A stretch of 20,424 nt of DNA from positions 1-20,424 of the forward strand of contig JAITST010000296.1 of assembly GCA_031287585.1 (NCBI GenBank). Direction: 5' to 3'. The translations under genes were made by a program, and so were the position numbers. The stretch comes from Planctomycetaceae bacterium. GTDB taxonomy: Bacteria; Planctomycetota; Planctomycetia; Pirellulales; Thermoguttaceae. This document shows, one piece after another, positions 1 to 7,766 of this stretch. The first letter of the stretch is position 1, and each line of letters starts with the position of its first letter. The notes under the pieces were generated by a model, which had not been told where the DNA came from, made no database searches, and saw only the letters and a list, made by a program, of their open reading frames with translations.

Positions 1-87
1 GAGAAAACTGTTGAGTTGGTAAAGTTTGTTGGTGTTCGTTTCGGCGGCGATAAAGTTCGGTTGCATCGTATTGTCATTGAAAAATAA
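1..87 (+). CDS. C-terminal tail of an unidentified protein (cut by window edge)
   Basis: The frame is open from the first base and ends at TAA 85-87, giving 28 residues that contain VELVKFVGVRFGGDKVR. I do not recognise the family. The tail is considered real because almost the same peptide, VELVEFIGIRFGGDNVR, is encoded in the same orientation near the right end of the window (19708-19758), with mostly conservative changes between the copies. The upstream part lies outside the window, so length and function cannot be judged. The decayed gene at 150-377 follows on the same strand. Confidence 0.45.
   Translation, partial: EKTVELVKFVGVRFGGDKVRLHRIVIEK
10..60 (+). repeat. Left copy of a 51-bp direct repeat (partner 19708-19758)
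   Basis: By eye, 45 of 51 bases match the segment at 19708-19758, in the same orientation. Similarity continues weakly past the stop codon, where both copies have a 'tgataaaat' stretch. The repeat falls in the C-terminal codons of both small reading frames, so it is most likely a duplicated gene end, not a mobile repeat. Confidence 0.75.
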
Positions 88-149
88 GGTTGATAAAATT
101 AAAAACTACTTCGTTATAGCAAAGAGTCAAAATTGAAACAAGTTATTAG

Positions 150-377
150 AGATGCCCTAATGACGGTAATTTTGAACTTGGCGGTTTGAAAGAAAAAGAC
201 GGACTGCCGCCCGGCACGTATAAAGTTCATTTGATTGGCGAAGTGCCGGTCGATGGAACTGATAGGGCTACTCCGCTTTTTGCCGGAAAATACAATACCC
301 CAGAAACTTCTGGTATTGTTATCGAAGTCAAAAAAGGAGAAACGAACAAGTTTGAAATCGTCGTCGAAAAACCGTAA
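150..377 (+). pseudogene. Decayed carboxypeptidase-regulatory-like lipoprotein, C-terminal part only
   Basis: The open frame runs from just after an in-frame TAG at 147 to TAA at 375-377. It reads NDGNFELGGL, then GLPPGTYKVHLIG, and ends IVIEVKKGETNKFEIVVEKP. The 'DGNF..GGL..GLPPGTYKV' pattern is typical of the C-terminal half of small planctomycete surface lipoproteins with a carboxypeptidase-regulatory or transthyretin-like beta-sandwich fold. The expected signal peptide, lipobox and first strands are missing: upstream there is a stop codon and then sequence related to another gene end (1-87). A TTG at 186 could start a 63-residue peptide, but it has no ribosome site and sits in mid-domain. 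I read this as a remnant, not a functional gene. Confidence 0.55.
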
Positions 378-441
378 TTCCAGTACGTCAAATTTGGAGC
401 AAACATTTGTGTTTGCCCTTTTGAAAACAAATTATTTGAAC

Positions 442-471
442 CGCGAATCGCGTCACGATTACGCCGTGACG
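442..471 (+). terminator. Two overlapping small hairpins in the 378-565 gap
   Basis: CGCG-AAT-CGCG lies at 442-452 and overlaps CGTCACG (451-457) pairing with CGTGACG (465-471) across a 7-nt loop. There is no T-run after it, so a terminator role is only a guess. The rest of the gap from 378 to the promoter at 566 shows nothing I can support. Confidence 0.25.
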
Positions 472-565
472 TGATATAAACGCCGATCGCAAAATCGTTT
501 TTTAGTGTTTGAAATCTTTGGACGAACAATTGACAAAAATACTGGTCTGAAACACGGGTGTTGTA

Positions 566-594
566 TTGACAAGGGATGATGTCATTGATATAAT
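566..594 (+). promoter_or_regulatory. Consensus sigma70-type promoter for the FGGY kinase
   Basis: TTGACA at 566-571 and TATAAT at 589-594 are separated by exactly 17 nt. Both hexamers match the vegetative consensus at every base. Transcription would begin near 601, giving a leader of about 72 nt before the kinase ATG at 674. The -35 box coincides with an in-frame TTG codon, which rules against starting the kinase there. Confidence 0.8.
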
Positions 595-673
595 CTGCTG
601 TACGCAGTATGCTGTTTTTGAAACGGTTATAATTGTTCATTCGTCAACATTCACTCTTCAACAAGGATTTTTT

Positions 674-2200
674 ATGTCTAACAGTTACTTGATTGGCATT
701 GATTGCGGTTCAACTATGATTAAAGCGGCGTTGCTGGATTGTGACGGTCGCGAGATTGGAGTTGCGGGACGTAAGATTGATATTGTCCATCCTATGCCGG
801 GTTGGACGGAGAATAATATGAACGCACTTTGGGACAACGTTTGTGCCGTTGTTTCCGAAGTATTGAAAACGTCCGCGATCAACCCCCATGATGTCGCTTG
901 CGTTACTTGTACTGGTCACGGGAACGGTTTGTTTCTCGCGGACGCAAACGGTAATCCAGTTCGGGCGGGAATCGGTTCGTCCGACTCCCGCGCAAGACGT
1001 TACATCGAACAGTGGACAAGTGACAATGTTCTCGACAAACTTCGTCCGAAAACTATGCAAGCGATTTGGGCGGCACAACCGAATGCGTTGTTGCGTTGGC
1101 TTATCGACAACGAACCGGAAACTATCAAACGGACAACATACCTGTTTATGGTCAAAGACTACATACGTTTCCGTTTGACTGGTGAAGCGTATATGGAGTT
1201 GTCCGATATGTCGGCGACAAGTTTGATTGATGTTGGTACGGGCGAGTACGACGATTCGATTCTTGACGCATGGGGATTGCTCGATACAAAACGTATTATG
1301 CCGCCGCTTCGGCGTTCGCACGACATCTGCGGGAAGATAACGGCAGACGCGGCGAAACGAACCGGTTTGTGCGAAGGGACTCCGGTCGCGGGCGGTATGT
1401 TTGACATTGACGCATGCGGACTTGCGGTTGGTATGACAGACGAAACACGGTTTTGTGTTGTCGCGGGAACGTGGGGAAATAATCAGTACATCTCGAAAAC
1501 GCCAGTCATCAGCCCAAACGTTTTTATGACAACGCGATATTCAATCGACGGTTACTATCTGATGCTTGAAGGAAGCGCAACGTCGGCGGGCAACATTGAT
1601 TGGTTTATGAATCAATTCTATATCGGTGAACAAGACGGTAAGCAATCTGACGACACGAACAAGTTGTTCTCACAACTCGAAGCCGAGATACTCGCAACGA
1701 AGCCGGAGGAAAACGGAATTTTGTTCCTGCCGTTCTTGTACGGCGGACCGGTTGACCTCGACGCGAAGGGAACGTTAATCGGTTTGGAGATTCGGCATAC
1801 ACGCGGCGATATGATGCGAGCGGTGCTGGAAGGAATCGTATTCGGGCATCGTTGGCACGCACAACGGTTATTCAGTTTTCGTGATAAACCGTCAACGATT
1901 CGTCTCACTGGCGGCGGACGCAAGAGTGAACATTGGTCGCGTCTTTTCGCGGACGTGTTCCAGATACCGGTAGAAATTCCGCACGGTACGGAACTCGGGT
2001 GTCTCGGCGCGGCAATATGCGGAGCGGTCGCGGTAGGTATTTACGATAGTTACGAACAAGCGTGCAACAAGATGGTAGTAATAGACAAAACATACCAGCC
2101 GCGTCCTGAATTGGGTGACATTTACGAGCGAAAGTTCAATCGGTATATGGAGTTGTTAGAAACGTTACAACCGGCGTGGGGAAAGTTATTTGGCGGGTAG
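674..2200 (+). CDS. FGGY-family carbohydrate kinase, LyxK-like (L-xylulose / 3-keto-L-gulonate kinase type)
   Basis: This predicted cytoplasmic ATP-dependent sugar kinase has 508 residues, the usual FGGY length. The start is ATG 674, preceded by AAGGAT; the frame is open further upstream but that part overlaps the promoter. The N-terminal phosphate-binding loop is GIDCGSTMIKAAL. It is followed by PGWTENNMNALW, GHGNGLFL, KDYIRFRLTG, the second-domain loop GTWGNNQYIS, and the C-terminal ATP-site segment LTGGGRKSEHWSRLFADV followed by ELGCLGAA. From memory, these segments follow E. coli LyxK in order along the whole protein, more closely than they follow XylB or AraB. The exact sugar cannot be set from sequence alone. 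Its downstream neighbour is a secreted protein with a carbohydrate-binding-like domain, 129 bp away on the same strand, which fits a sugar-use locus. Confidence 0.9.
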   Translation: MSNSYLIGIDCGSTMIKAALLDCDGREIGVAGRKIDIVHPMPGWTENNMNALWDNVCAVVSEVLKTSAINPHDVACVTCTGHGNGLFLADANGNPVRAGIGSSDSRARRYIEQWTSDNVLDKLRPKTMQAIWAAQPNALLRWLIDNEPETIKRTTYLFMVKDYIRFRLTGEAYMELSDMSATSLIDVGTGEYDDSILDAWGLLDTKRIMPPLRRSHDICGKITADAAKRTGLCEGTPVAGGMFDIDACGLAVGMTDETRFCVVAGTWGNNQYISKTPVISPNVFMTTRYSIDGYYLMLEGSATSAGNIDWFMNQFYIGEQDGKQSDDTNKLFSQLEAEILATKPEENGILFLPFLYGGPVDLDAKGTLIGLEIRHTRGDMMRAVLEGIVFGHRWHAQRLFSFRDKPSTIRLTGGGRKSEHWSRLFADVFQIPVEIPHGTELGCLGAAICGAVAVGIYDSYEQACNKMVVIDKTYQPRPELGDIYERKFNRYMELLETLQPAWGKLFGG

Positions 2201-2329
2201 TGTTATCGCTCGCTCCGTTGAGTAAAACCGGCGTGATTATACGTAATCAAAATTTAATCATTCAAACTTGCTTATCGTTTAATTTACAGTTTGAGTAATC
2301 ACCATTTAACCATTTAAAGGAGTCTCATT

Positions 2330-5302
2330 ATGTTTAACTTACGTTTTATCTGTCTTACGTTAATCACATTCGCGGCAACCGTCGTCCTCGCGAACGATGC
2401 GGATATGATTTTTCTCATTGGTAAACCCGACGCTCGCGCCGCGGAGTTTGGATTGGTTAAGGAAGGTTACGCTGCTTACGCGGAACGGTTTCCTAACGAT
2501 GTCGATTATACTGTTGGTAAAAGTACCGACCGCGATTGGTCGTTTGTCCATCCCGCCCAAATGGACACTTGGGCTAACGGTGAGAAGACACATCCGTTTA
2601 CGATTCACTTCAAACTCGACAACAAACCGAGCGCGTCACTCTATCTTTTGATCGGTAACGTCGGAACGTTGCCAGACAAAGAGTCGGACATAGTCGTTAC
2701 TGTCAACGGTAACAAACTTCCGTCTCAGTTGGTTAAAACAAACGTCAACAACGAACTTGTTTTCACGCCGCGCAACTCCGCGAAATCCGTTACTCAAATT
2801 CTCGAATTACCCGCCGAAAACTTTGTCATCGGCGATAACACAATTGTCATCACTCTCGACAAAAAAAGTTGGATACTATATGACTACGTTGCGTTGCGCA
2901 CCAAAAACGAACCGCTCGCAATTGTCGCACCGCCCGCGCCGGACTTGCTCAAAGCAATGCGAGCAGGCGTGATGGCTGGTGTTGACAAAGTTGTATTCAC
3001 AGTCAGACGCGACGGAGTTGACGGACATTGGTACGCAAACTTTGGTTACTACGCCGACGACACAGACCGTCTCCCGCATCGAACCGGCGGTAAACTTTGC
3101 GTTCTTGATTTGAACACGAAAGAAATCACAACGTTAATCGACGAACCCGACGGTTCCGTTCGCGACCCGCAAATTCACTACGACGGCAACAAGATGCTGG
3201 TCTCGTGGCGACCGAGCGGAACAAAGTTTTTCCATCTGTGGGAAATGAATATTGACGGCAGCGATAAACGGCAACTAACGTTCGATGAGTTCGACGACAT
3301 CGAACCAACATACTTGCCCGATGGCGGCATCGTTTTTGTTTCAACACGAACGAAACGCTGGGTGCAATGTTGGTTGACGCAAGTCGCGACACTTCACCGT
3401 TGCGACGCTGACGGCAAAAATATACGCGAAATTTCCGCGAATATGGAACAGGACAATACGCCTTGGGTTCTGCCAAACGGACAGTTGTTATACACGCGGT
3501 GGGAATATGTTGACCGTTCGCAGGTTCACTTTCATCACCTTTGGATAATGAATCCCGACGGCACGCGGCAAACGGTTTTCTACGGCAACCTCAATCCGGG
3601 AACGACGATGATAGACGCGAAGCCGGTACCGAATAGTGCGAAGATTGTTGCGTCGTTCTCGCCCGGTCACGGTCGTAAGGAACACGCTGGCGTTATCACG
3701 CTCGTTGACCCGCGGCTTGGTCCTGACGACCATAAAGCGGCGAAGCAAATAAGCCGTAGTTCGGATTATCGCGACCCCTGGGCGTTTTCGGAAACGGCGT
3801 TTATGGCGGCGATTGGTTCGCAGATTCGGTTGTTGAACGATGAAGGTGATGAACAAACGATTTGTTCGATACCGGAAGATTGGCGTAAGGCAGGTTTTGT
3901 TGTCAACGAGCCGCGACCGGTTTTGCAGCGCGCCCGCGAGTTTGTTATTCAAGACCAGACCAATCAAATCGACCGTTCAGAGCCGGGCAAGTTGACAGTA
4001 ATTGACGTTCATCGCGGACGTAATATGGAAGGAGTGAACGCGGGGACGATTAAGAAGTTGCTGATTATGGAATCGCTGCCGAAGCCGATTAACTTCACGG
4101 GCGGGATGGAGCCGCTTTCTTACGGCGGCACGTTTACGCTCGAACGGATTTACGGCGTTGTACCGGTTGAGGAAGACGGTTCGGCTTCGTTCGTCCTGCC
4201 GCCGTTGCGTAGTTTCTTCTTCATCGCGCTGGACGAGAACAATCTCGCGGTGAAGCGTATGCAAAGTTTTACAAGCGTGATGCCGGGTGAATCGACAACT
4301 TGTATTGGCTGTCACGAGAATCGGACAAACACGCCGATTCGTGATAACGTCACGATGGCGATGGCACCGCGCCGTCAACCGAACGTTCCGCAACGGTTCA
4401 ACGATTTACCGGACGTGATAGACTTCCCGCGAGACGTGCAGCCAGTGTTGAATCGTCATTGTGTTGACTGTCATAACGCGGACAAACCGGAAGGGATGGT
4501 TGTGTTGACAGGCGAACGCGGTCCCGTTTACTCAATGAGTTATTACACGTTGACCGTTCGTGATATGCTTGCGGACGGACGTAATTTGCCGAAGAGTAAT
4601 TATCCTCCTTACACACTTGGTTCAGGCGGCAGCAAGTTATTGAAGATGATTCGCGAACATCACGCGGACGTGAAGATGCCGGAATCGGACGAGCGGATTG
4701 TGCGGTTGTGGTTGGAAATGGGGGCGCCGTATCCGGGAACGTATGCGGCACTCGGCAGCGGGATGATTGGCGGTTACGCGGAGAATAATCTTGACCGCCG
4801 TGACTTGGGTTGGAACGAGGTAAAAGCGGCACAGGAAGTTTTGCAAACCAGATGCGCGTCGTGCCACGTTAAACAGAAAAATAACGTTTTGCCGCAATCG
4901 CCAACAGACGAAATCGGCGGACCGCCGTGGGATGCGTTAAGACAAAACGACATACGCCGCCGCTATTCGCGTCACTTACTTTACAACTTAACGAACCCCG
5001 ACAAGTCGCGTCAGTTGCTGGCACCGCTAGCGAAATCGGCGGGCGGTTACGAGTTGTGCGGTAAGGCAGTTTTCGAGTCGAAAGATGATGTTGGCTACAA
5101 AACATTGTTGACAGCAATCGAACGAACAAAGACGGAACTTGATACAATAAAACGTTTCGATATGCCTGGCTTCGTTCCGAGACAACAATATATCCGTGAG
5201 ATGAAACGTTACGGAATCCTGCCGCCGGAATACGACGCGGCAAAACCAATCGACACGTATTCCTTAGAACAAAAATACTGGGAATCGTTGTGGCAACGAT
5301 GA
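2330..5302 (+). CDS. Secreted HzsA-like (HZS_alpha) beta-propeller triheme cytochrome with N-terminal PL4-domain-III-like module
   Basis: The start is well set: AAAGGAG at 2316-2322, 7 nt before ATG. The 990-residue product has a signal peptide (1-21, ending VVLA). Residues about 25-195 resemble the CBM-like domain III of polysaccharide lyase family 4 (FLIGKPDARAAEF, DVDYTVGKS.DRDW, then a beta-sandwich). Residues about 215-530 form a TolB/PD40-type propeller (WEMNIDGSDKRQLT, LPDGGIVFVSTR, WIMNPDGTRQ). Residues about 560-657 carry the HZS_alpha middle-domain pattern, with VPVEEDGSASF near 613. Three c-type heme sites follow: CIGCH 658-662, CVDCH 711-715 and CASCH 842-846. The family includes the alpha subunit of anammox hydrazine synthase but is widespread in planctomycetes that are not anammox bacteria. 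No hydrazine synthase partner subunits lie here, so hydrazine synthesis is not implied. A periplasmic redox role linked to sugars is my inference. Confidence 0.85.
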   Translation: MFNLRFICLTLITFAATVVLANDADMIFLIGKPDARAAEFGLVKEGYAAYAERFPNDVDYTVGKSTDRDWSFVHPAQMDTWANGEKTHPFTIHFKLDNKPSASLYLLIGNVGTLPDKESDIVVTVNGNKLPSQLVKTNVNNELVFTPRNSAKSVTQILELPAENFVIGDNTIVITLDKKSWILYDYVALRTKNEPLAIVAPPAPDLLKAMRAGVMAGVDKVVFTVRRDGVDGHWYANFGYYADDTDRLPHRTGGKLCVLDLNTKEITTLIDEPDGSVRDPQIHYDGNKMLVSWRPSGTKFFHLWEMNIDGSDKRQLTFDEFDDIEPTYLPDGGIVFVSTRTKRWVQCWLTQVATLHRCDADGKNIREISANMEQDNTPWVLPNGQLLYTRWEYVDRSQVHFHHLWIMNPDGTRQTVFYGNLNPGTTMIDAKPVPNSAKIVASFSPGHGRKEHAGVITLVDPRLGPDDHKAAKQISRSSDYRDPWAFSETAFMAAIGSQIRLLNDEGDEQTICSIPEDWRKAGFVVNEPRPVLQRAREFVIQDQTNQIDRSEPGKLTVIDVHRGRNMEGVNAGTIKKLLIMESLPKPINFTGGMEPLSYGGTFTLERIYGVVPVEEDGSASFVLPPLRSFFFIALDENNLAVKRMQSFTSVMPGESTTCIGCHENRTNTPIRDNVTMAMAPRRQPNVPQRFNDLPDVIDFPRDVQPVLNRHCVDCHNADKPEGMVVLTGERGPVYSMSYYTLTVRDMLADGRNLPKSNYPPYTLGSGGSKLLKMIREHHADVKMPESDERIVRLWLEMGAPYPGTYAALGSGMIGGYAENNLDRRDLGWNEVKAAQEVLQTRCASCHVKQKNNVLPQSPTDEIGGPPWDALRQNDIRRRYSRHLLYNLTNPDKSRQLLAPLAKSAGGYELCGKAVFESKDDVGYKTLLTAIERTKTELDTIKRFDMPGFVPRQQYIREMKRYGILPPEYDAAKPIDTYSLEQKYWESLWQR

Positions 5303-5625
5303 TGGTGCTTGCGCACGTCACAACCTAATCCGTATCTACATCAACACAGCGTAACTGCGCAGAGTACCGCTGTGTTATCGCCTGTTATGCGTGTCGTGAT
5401 GCAATAGTAACTAAACCTACATGGGTAAACAAAATATATTTTCTGTTTATCAATAAACTTGTGGAATAAAAAACCTTATTTTTACAAAAAATGACATTAG
5501 TATTGTTGTATGTCACTCGTTTTTCCATTTAGGTTTGCTCGAAGCAACATCGTAGGCGGGAGTTATTATTTTCAACCGAGACAAGTATAGTAACATCAAA
5601 GCCGCCTCAACGCAGGTTTCACTTT
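5303..5625. other. Convergent intergenic region with one strong hairpin
   Basis: This lies between the ends of the triheme gene (+) and the ankyrin gene (-). Apart from the hairpin at 5343-5376 it is AT-rich and contains no reading frame or motif that I can support. Confidence 0.6.
5343..5376. terminator. Hairpin after the triheme gene, possible bidirectional terminator
   Basis: AACACAGCG (5343-5351) pairs perfectly with CGCTGTGTT (5368-5376). The stem can extend inward by two pairs past a one-base bulge. It begins 41 nt after the stop codon at 5302. No T-run follows on either strand, so if it terminates transcription it is not a classical intrinsic terminator. Confidence 0.4.
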
Positions 5626-6453
5626 TTATTTGACAGGTCTATCCATAACACCCATTACTGGCACTTCTTTTTCGACACCGCTACCGCGGGAAAGAATTTC
5701 TATAATAATTTCCGATTCTCCATTTCTTTTTGCAAGAGCAAGTGCGGCACTAACGTCAGCACCTTTGGAAACGAGAAGTTTGATAACTTCAATGGACTGC
5801 TCTCTTGTTAGACCGGATCCTCTGCTACCTGGTCCCTCACGTAAAGCATTCATGGCACACTCGAGCGGAGCGTCGCCATAATTAAAATTAACGCCTGCAT
5901 TAACGTCTGCTCCATGGGAAACGAGAAATTCGACGACTTCGATGTTCGCATTCCTTCCCCATATCGAGTGACTGAGTGGAGTGCCGCCTTCCATTGACAT
6001 TGCATTAAGGTAGGCACCATTGGAAACGAGAAATTTGACGACTTCTAATCGTCCACACCGCGCCGCATTATGGAGCGGAGTTTTACCTACAACGTCACTG
6101 GCATTAATGTTGGCCCCTTTAGAAATGAGAAATTGAACGACATTTAAGTCTCCACGCCCTGCCGCATAAATGAGTGGAGTGCGGTATTCGCTGTCTTCAG
6201 CATTCACATTTGCCCCTTGGGATGTAAAGTATTTAACATACTTGCGATAAGTCTTCTCGTCTGTTGTAGAAACATCCAAATCTTTTAAGCAACGAACCAT
6301 CGCGTCTCTCCCATATTCTGCGATATATTTATCAACTTCTGCTTGTTCCACGGGAGTTAAACCTGTCCCACATCCGCTAATGCTAACAAGAAACAGTGCG
6401 ACGCAAATAAAACCTGCAAACTGAGTGACAAGTGAACGAATCAAATTGGTCAT
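5626..6453 (-). CDS. Ankyrin-repeat lipoprotein
   Basis: The product has 275 residues. The signal peptide ends in an ISGC lipobox with the lipidated Cys at residue 28, so the mature protein should be membrane-anchored and face the periplasm. After a helical spacer (33-75), ankyrin repeats run from about 66 to 258. Consensus pieces are recognisable: RTPLIYAAGRGDLNVVQFLISKG (91-113, in parts), GKTPLHNAARCGRLEVVKFL (123-142), GGTPLSHSIW (156-165) and IEVVEFLVSHGADVN (171-185), with a last degenerate repeat ending near 258. A Gly/Arg-rich insertion (206-216) interrupts the repeat before the final unit. Such repeats bind proteins; the partner is unknown. There is no clear ribosome site before the ATG at 6453. 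A MITE-like element starts 28 nt upstream of the start codon. Confidence 0.85.
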   Translation of the reverse strand: MTNLIRSLVTQFAGFICVALFLVSISGCGTGLTPVEQAEVDKYIAEYGRDAMVRCLKDLDVSTTDEKTYRKYVKYFTSQGANVNAEDSEYRTPLIYAAGRGDLNVVQFLISKGANINASDVVGKTPLHNAARCGRLEVVKFLVSNGAYLNAMSMEGGTPLSHSIWGRNANIEVVEFLVSHGADVNAGVNFNYGDAPLECAMNALREGPGSRGSGLTREQSIEVIKLLVSKGADVSAALALAKRNGESEIIIEILSRGSGVEKEVPVMGVMDRPVK

Positions 6454-6480
6454 TGGAGTTTTTTCTATTATTTTAGATGG

Positions 6481-6777
6481 AAAGTATCAAGGCATCCCTT
6501 TGAAGGTGCATTTAAGTTGTTTTATACAAATAACAGCCAACCGAACCATTCACTGGCATAACGGTTCCAAACAAGTGTGTGATATGTTGGTAGAAAATAT
6601 GCTAACAAGAATACAAGTCCCGTAGGGATGAAACGTCGGTTACAACGGTCATCACCGATATATCGTCCCTACGGGACTAAATTTTTTACCATTCGTTTTC
6701 TACCAATATTCCGTCACTAACGGGACTATGATTAGCCATCTTATAAAAACCACATTCAAAGGGATAAAGTATCAAGG
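6481..6777. mobile_element. MITE-like non-coding insertion (body 6493-6765) with 12-bp flanking direct repeat
   Basis: AAAGTATCAAGG occurs at 6481-6492 and again at 6766-6777. Just inside these copies, ATCCCTTTGAA (6494-6504) is the exact reverse complement of TTCAAAGGGAT (6755-6765). A 12-bp direct repeat enclosing 11-bp terminal inverted repeats around about 273 bp without a convincing reading frame is the layout of a miniature inverted-repeat element with its target duplication. The parent transposase is not in the window. The interior is strongly palindromic (separate entry). Confidence 0.55.
6587..6706. repeat. Nested palindrome inside the MITE-like element
   Basis: Three further levels of inverted repeat sit inside the element. 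TTGGTAGAAAA (6587-6597) pairs with TTTTCTACCAA (6696-6706). AGTCCCGTAGGGA (6616-6628) pairs with TCCCTACGGGACT (6666-6678). TCGGT (6636-6640) pairs with ACCGA (6654-6658). The middle arms are each almost palindromic (CCCGTAGGG), so each can also form its own small hairpin. Confidence 0.75.
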
Positions 6778-6894
6778 TTAGGTTAAATACCCTAACTTAC
6801 AACACACAAATCCAAATCTATTTTTTCACCCACGTCAAATTTTCCACCGTAAAAACGGAACGAAAAAATTATAGAGCGAAACGAGAAATGAAAT

Positions 6895-7287
6895 CTATCG
6901 TTTCATTTTGCGGTCTAACTGTTCGTCAATTTCTGTGATTTCACTTTCCGTTGTAATGTAATCTTTGCGTGCTCGTTTGTTACTTTCCCGTGTCTGATTT
7001 TGTACGGTACAATAGTCCTTCCAGACCTTACATTTGCCAACTGCTTGACCAGTTGCTCCGATTTCTCTGGCTAGACTGGCAGCCGTCCAGTCCTTATTTT
7101 TGTTTTGCAAGAGAACACAAGCGACCAGTTCGTTGACGGTGGATTTTCTCCGTGCTTGCGGGTTGGGCTTTTGTGCTTTCAACGTTTGATGAATCGCTTG
7201 CAATTCCGCCAGTATAGCATTGTCGCGGAGTTCTTGTTGTTCGGCAATTTGGAGAAGCGTTTCTGGTAGTGACGTATCCGAAGGCAT
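6895..7287 (-). CDS. Small putative HTH protein, function unknown
   Basis: I chose ATG 7287 (130 residues). The frame continues upstream to a TTG at 7500, but that part is Cys/Trp-rich and crosses a palindromic element, unlike real coding sequence. Residues 5-40 form an amphipathic helix likely to be a coiled coil (LLQIAEQQELRDNAILAELQ). Residues 66-92 look like a helix-turn-helix (DWTAASLAREIGATGQAVGK). The C-terminus is strongly charged (KRARKDY, then acidic, then DRKMKR). This suggests a small DNA-binding protein. I do not recognise a named family. The nearby palindromic repeats are possible but unproven targets. Confidence 0.5.
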   Translation of the reverse strand: MPSDTSLPETLLQIAEQQELRDNAILAELQAIHQTLKAQKPNPQARRKSTVNELVACVLLQNKNKDWTAASLAREIGATGQAVGKCKVWKDYCTVQNQTRESNKRARKDYITTESEITEIDEQLDRKMKR

Positions 7288-7442
7288 CGTATCTTTGCGG
7301 TTGAGAAGCAAACCATAAGAAACGCAGCGCAGAAAAACGGGAACGCTACGTTGCTCCATGCGAATTTCCGATTTACACCACATAAATGTCCACATACCTG
7401 CGGAAAGGCAAACGCTGACCGCGCATACCTCGAAACCCGCAA

Positions 7443-7491
7443 GTTTAGTGCATAACGTTCCCCTGCGGGAAACGCAATGAGTCACTAAATT
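7443..7491. repeat. Two-level nested palindrome followed by T7
   Basis: TTTAGTG (7444-7450) pairs with CACTAAA (7483-7489). Inside, CGTTCCC (7456-7462) pairs imperfectly with GGGAAACG (7467-7474) around a CTGC-type loop. A run of seven or more T follows on the plus strand, so a plus-strand transcript could end here, though no plus-strand gene precedes it. The core CCCCTGCGGG resembles the cores of the other palindromic elements in the window. Confidence 0.55.
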
Positions 7492-7667
7492 TTTTTGCAA
7501 CTTCCTCCGTTTTCACGGGTGGTGTGGAAGTGCAAGAGCAAAAACTTGCGATTTGATTCTAATTGATAGGACTATTTTACGGCAGAAAGGGGCGTATGAC
7601 AAGATATGTGACGTTATTTTTTAGCGAGTGAAAAAGGTGCCGCGGACGATTACAAAATACATTCACA

Positions 7668-7695
7668 GTTTTCACCAATATCCCGTCCCTGCGGG
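7668..7695. repeat. Solo copy related to one arm of the 6493-6765 element
   Basis: The stretch reads GTTTTC-ACCAATAT-CCCGTCCC-TGCGGG. It matches the right part of the nested element at 6695-6724 (GTTTTC-TACCAATAT-TCCGTCAC-TAACGGG) with few changes. I find no inverted partner next to it, so it may be a remnant or an independent repeat. Confidence 0.5.
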
Positions 7696-7766
7696 CAAAA
7701 GTGTTATAACATCTTTTCTCGCATCGTTGGCAAGCGTTTCATAGCAATTACGTTTCATTTTCACAA

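Larger units (their letters stand above)
6454..6894. other. Non-coding region holding the MITE-like element
   Basis: 441 bp separate the starts and ends of two minus-strand genes. 6481-6777 is the inserted element. The remainder (6778-6894) is AT-rich with no visible gene, hairpin or promoter that I can support. The insertion lies directly upstream of the ankyrin lipoprotein, so it may supply or disturb that gene's promoter. Confidence 0.6.
7288..7766. other. Non-coding region with two palindromic elements
   Basis: This lies upstream of the small HTH-like gene and downstream of the formyltransferase. It holds the folded element at 7443-7491 and a solo palindromic half-element at 7668-7695. 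I see no gene with usable codon pattern and no clear promoter. Confidence 0.55.

Noticed and set aside
227..640. Minus-strand frame of 137 residues over the left end
   Set aside because: It is antisense to the lipoprotein remnant and the kinase promoter, and it has no recognisable domain or ribosome site.
566..673. Upstream extension of the FGGY kinase from TTG 566
   Set aside because: The TTG is the -35 box of a consensus promoter, the extra residues have no kinase similarity, and ATG 674 has a ribosome site and begins the phosphate-binding strand directly.
2330..5302. Hydrazine synthase (anammox) locus
   Set aside because: Only an alpha-like protein is present; there are no beta or gamma subunits, and the family is common outside anammox bacteria.
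7288..7500. N-terminal extension of the small HTH-like protein from TTG 7500
   Set aside because: The extra 71 residues are Cys/Trp-rich, span a palindromic element, and have no ribosome site.
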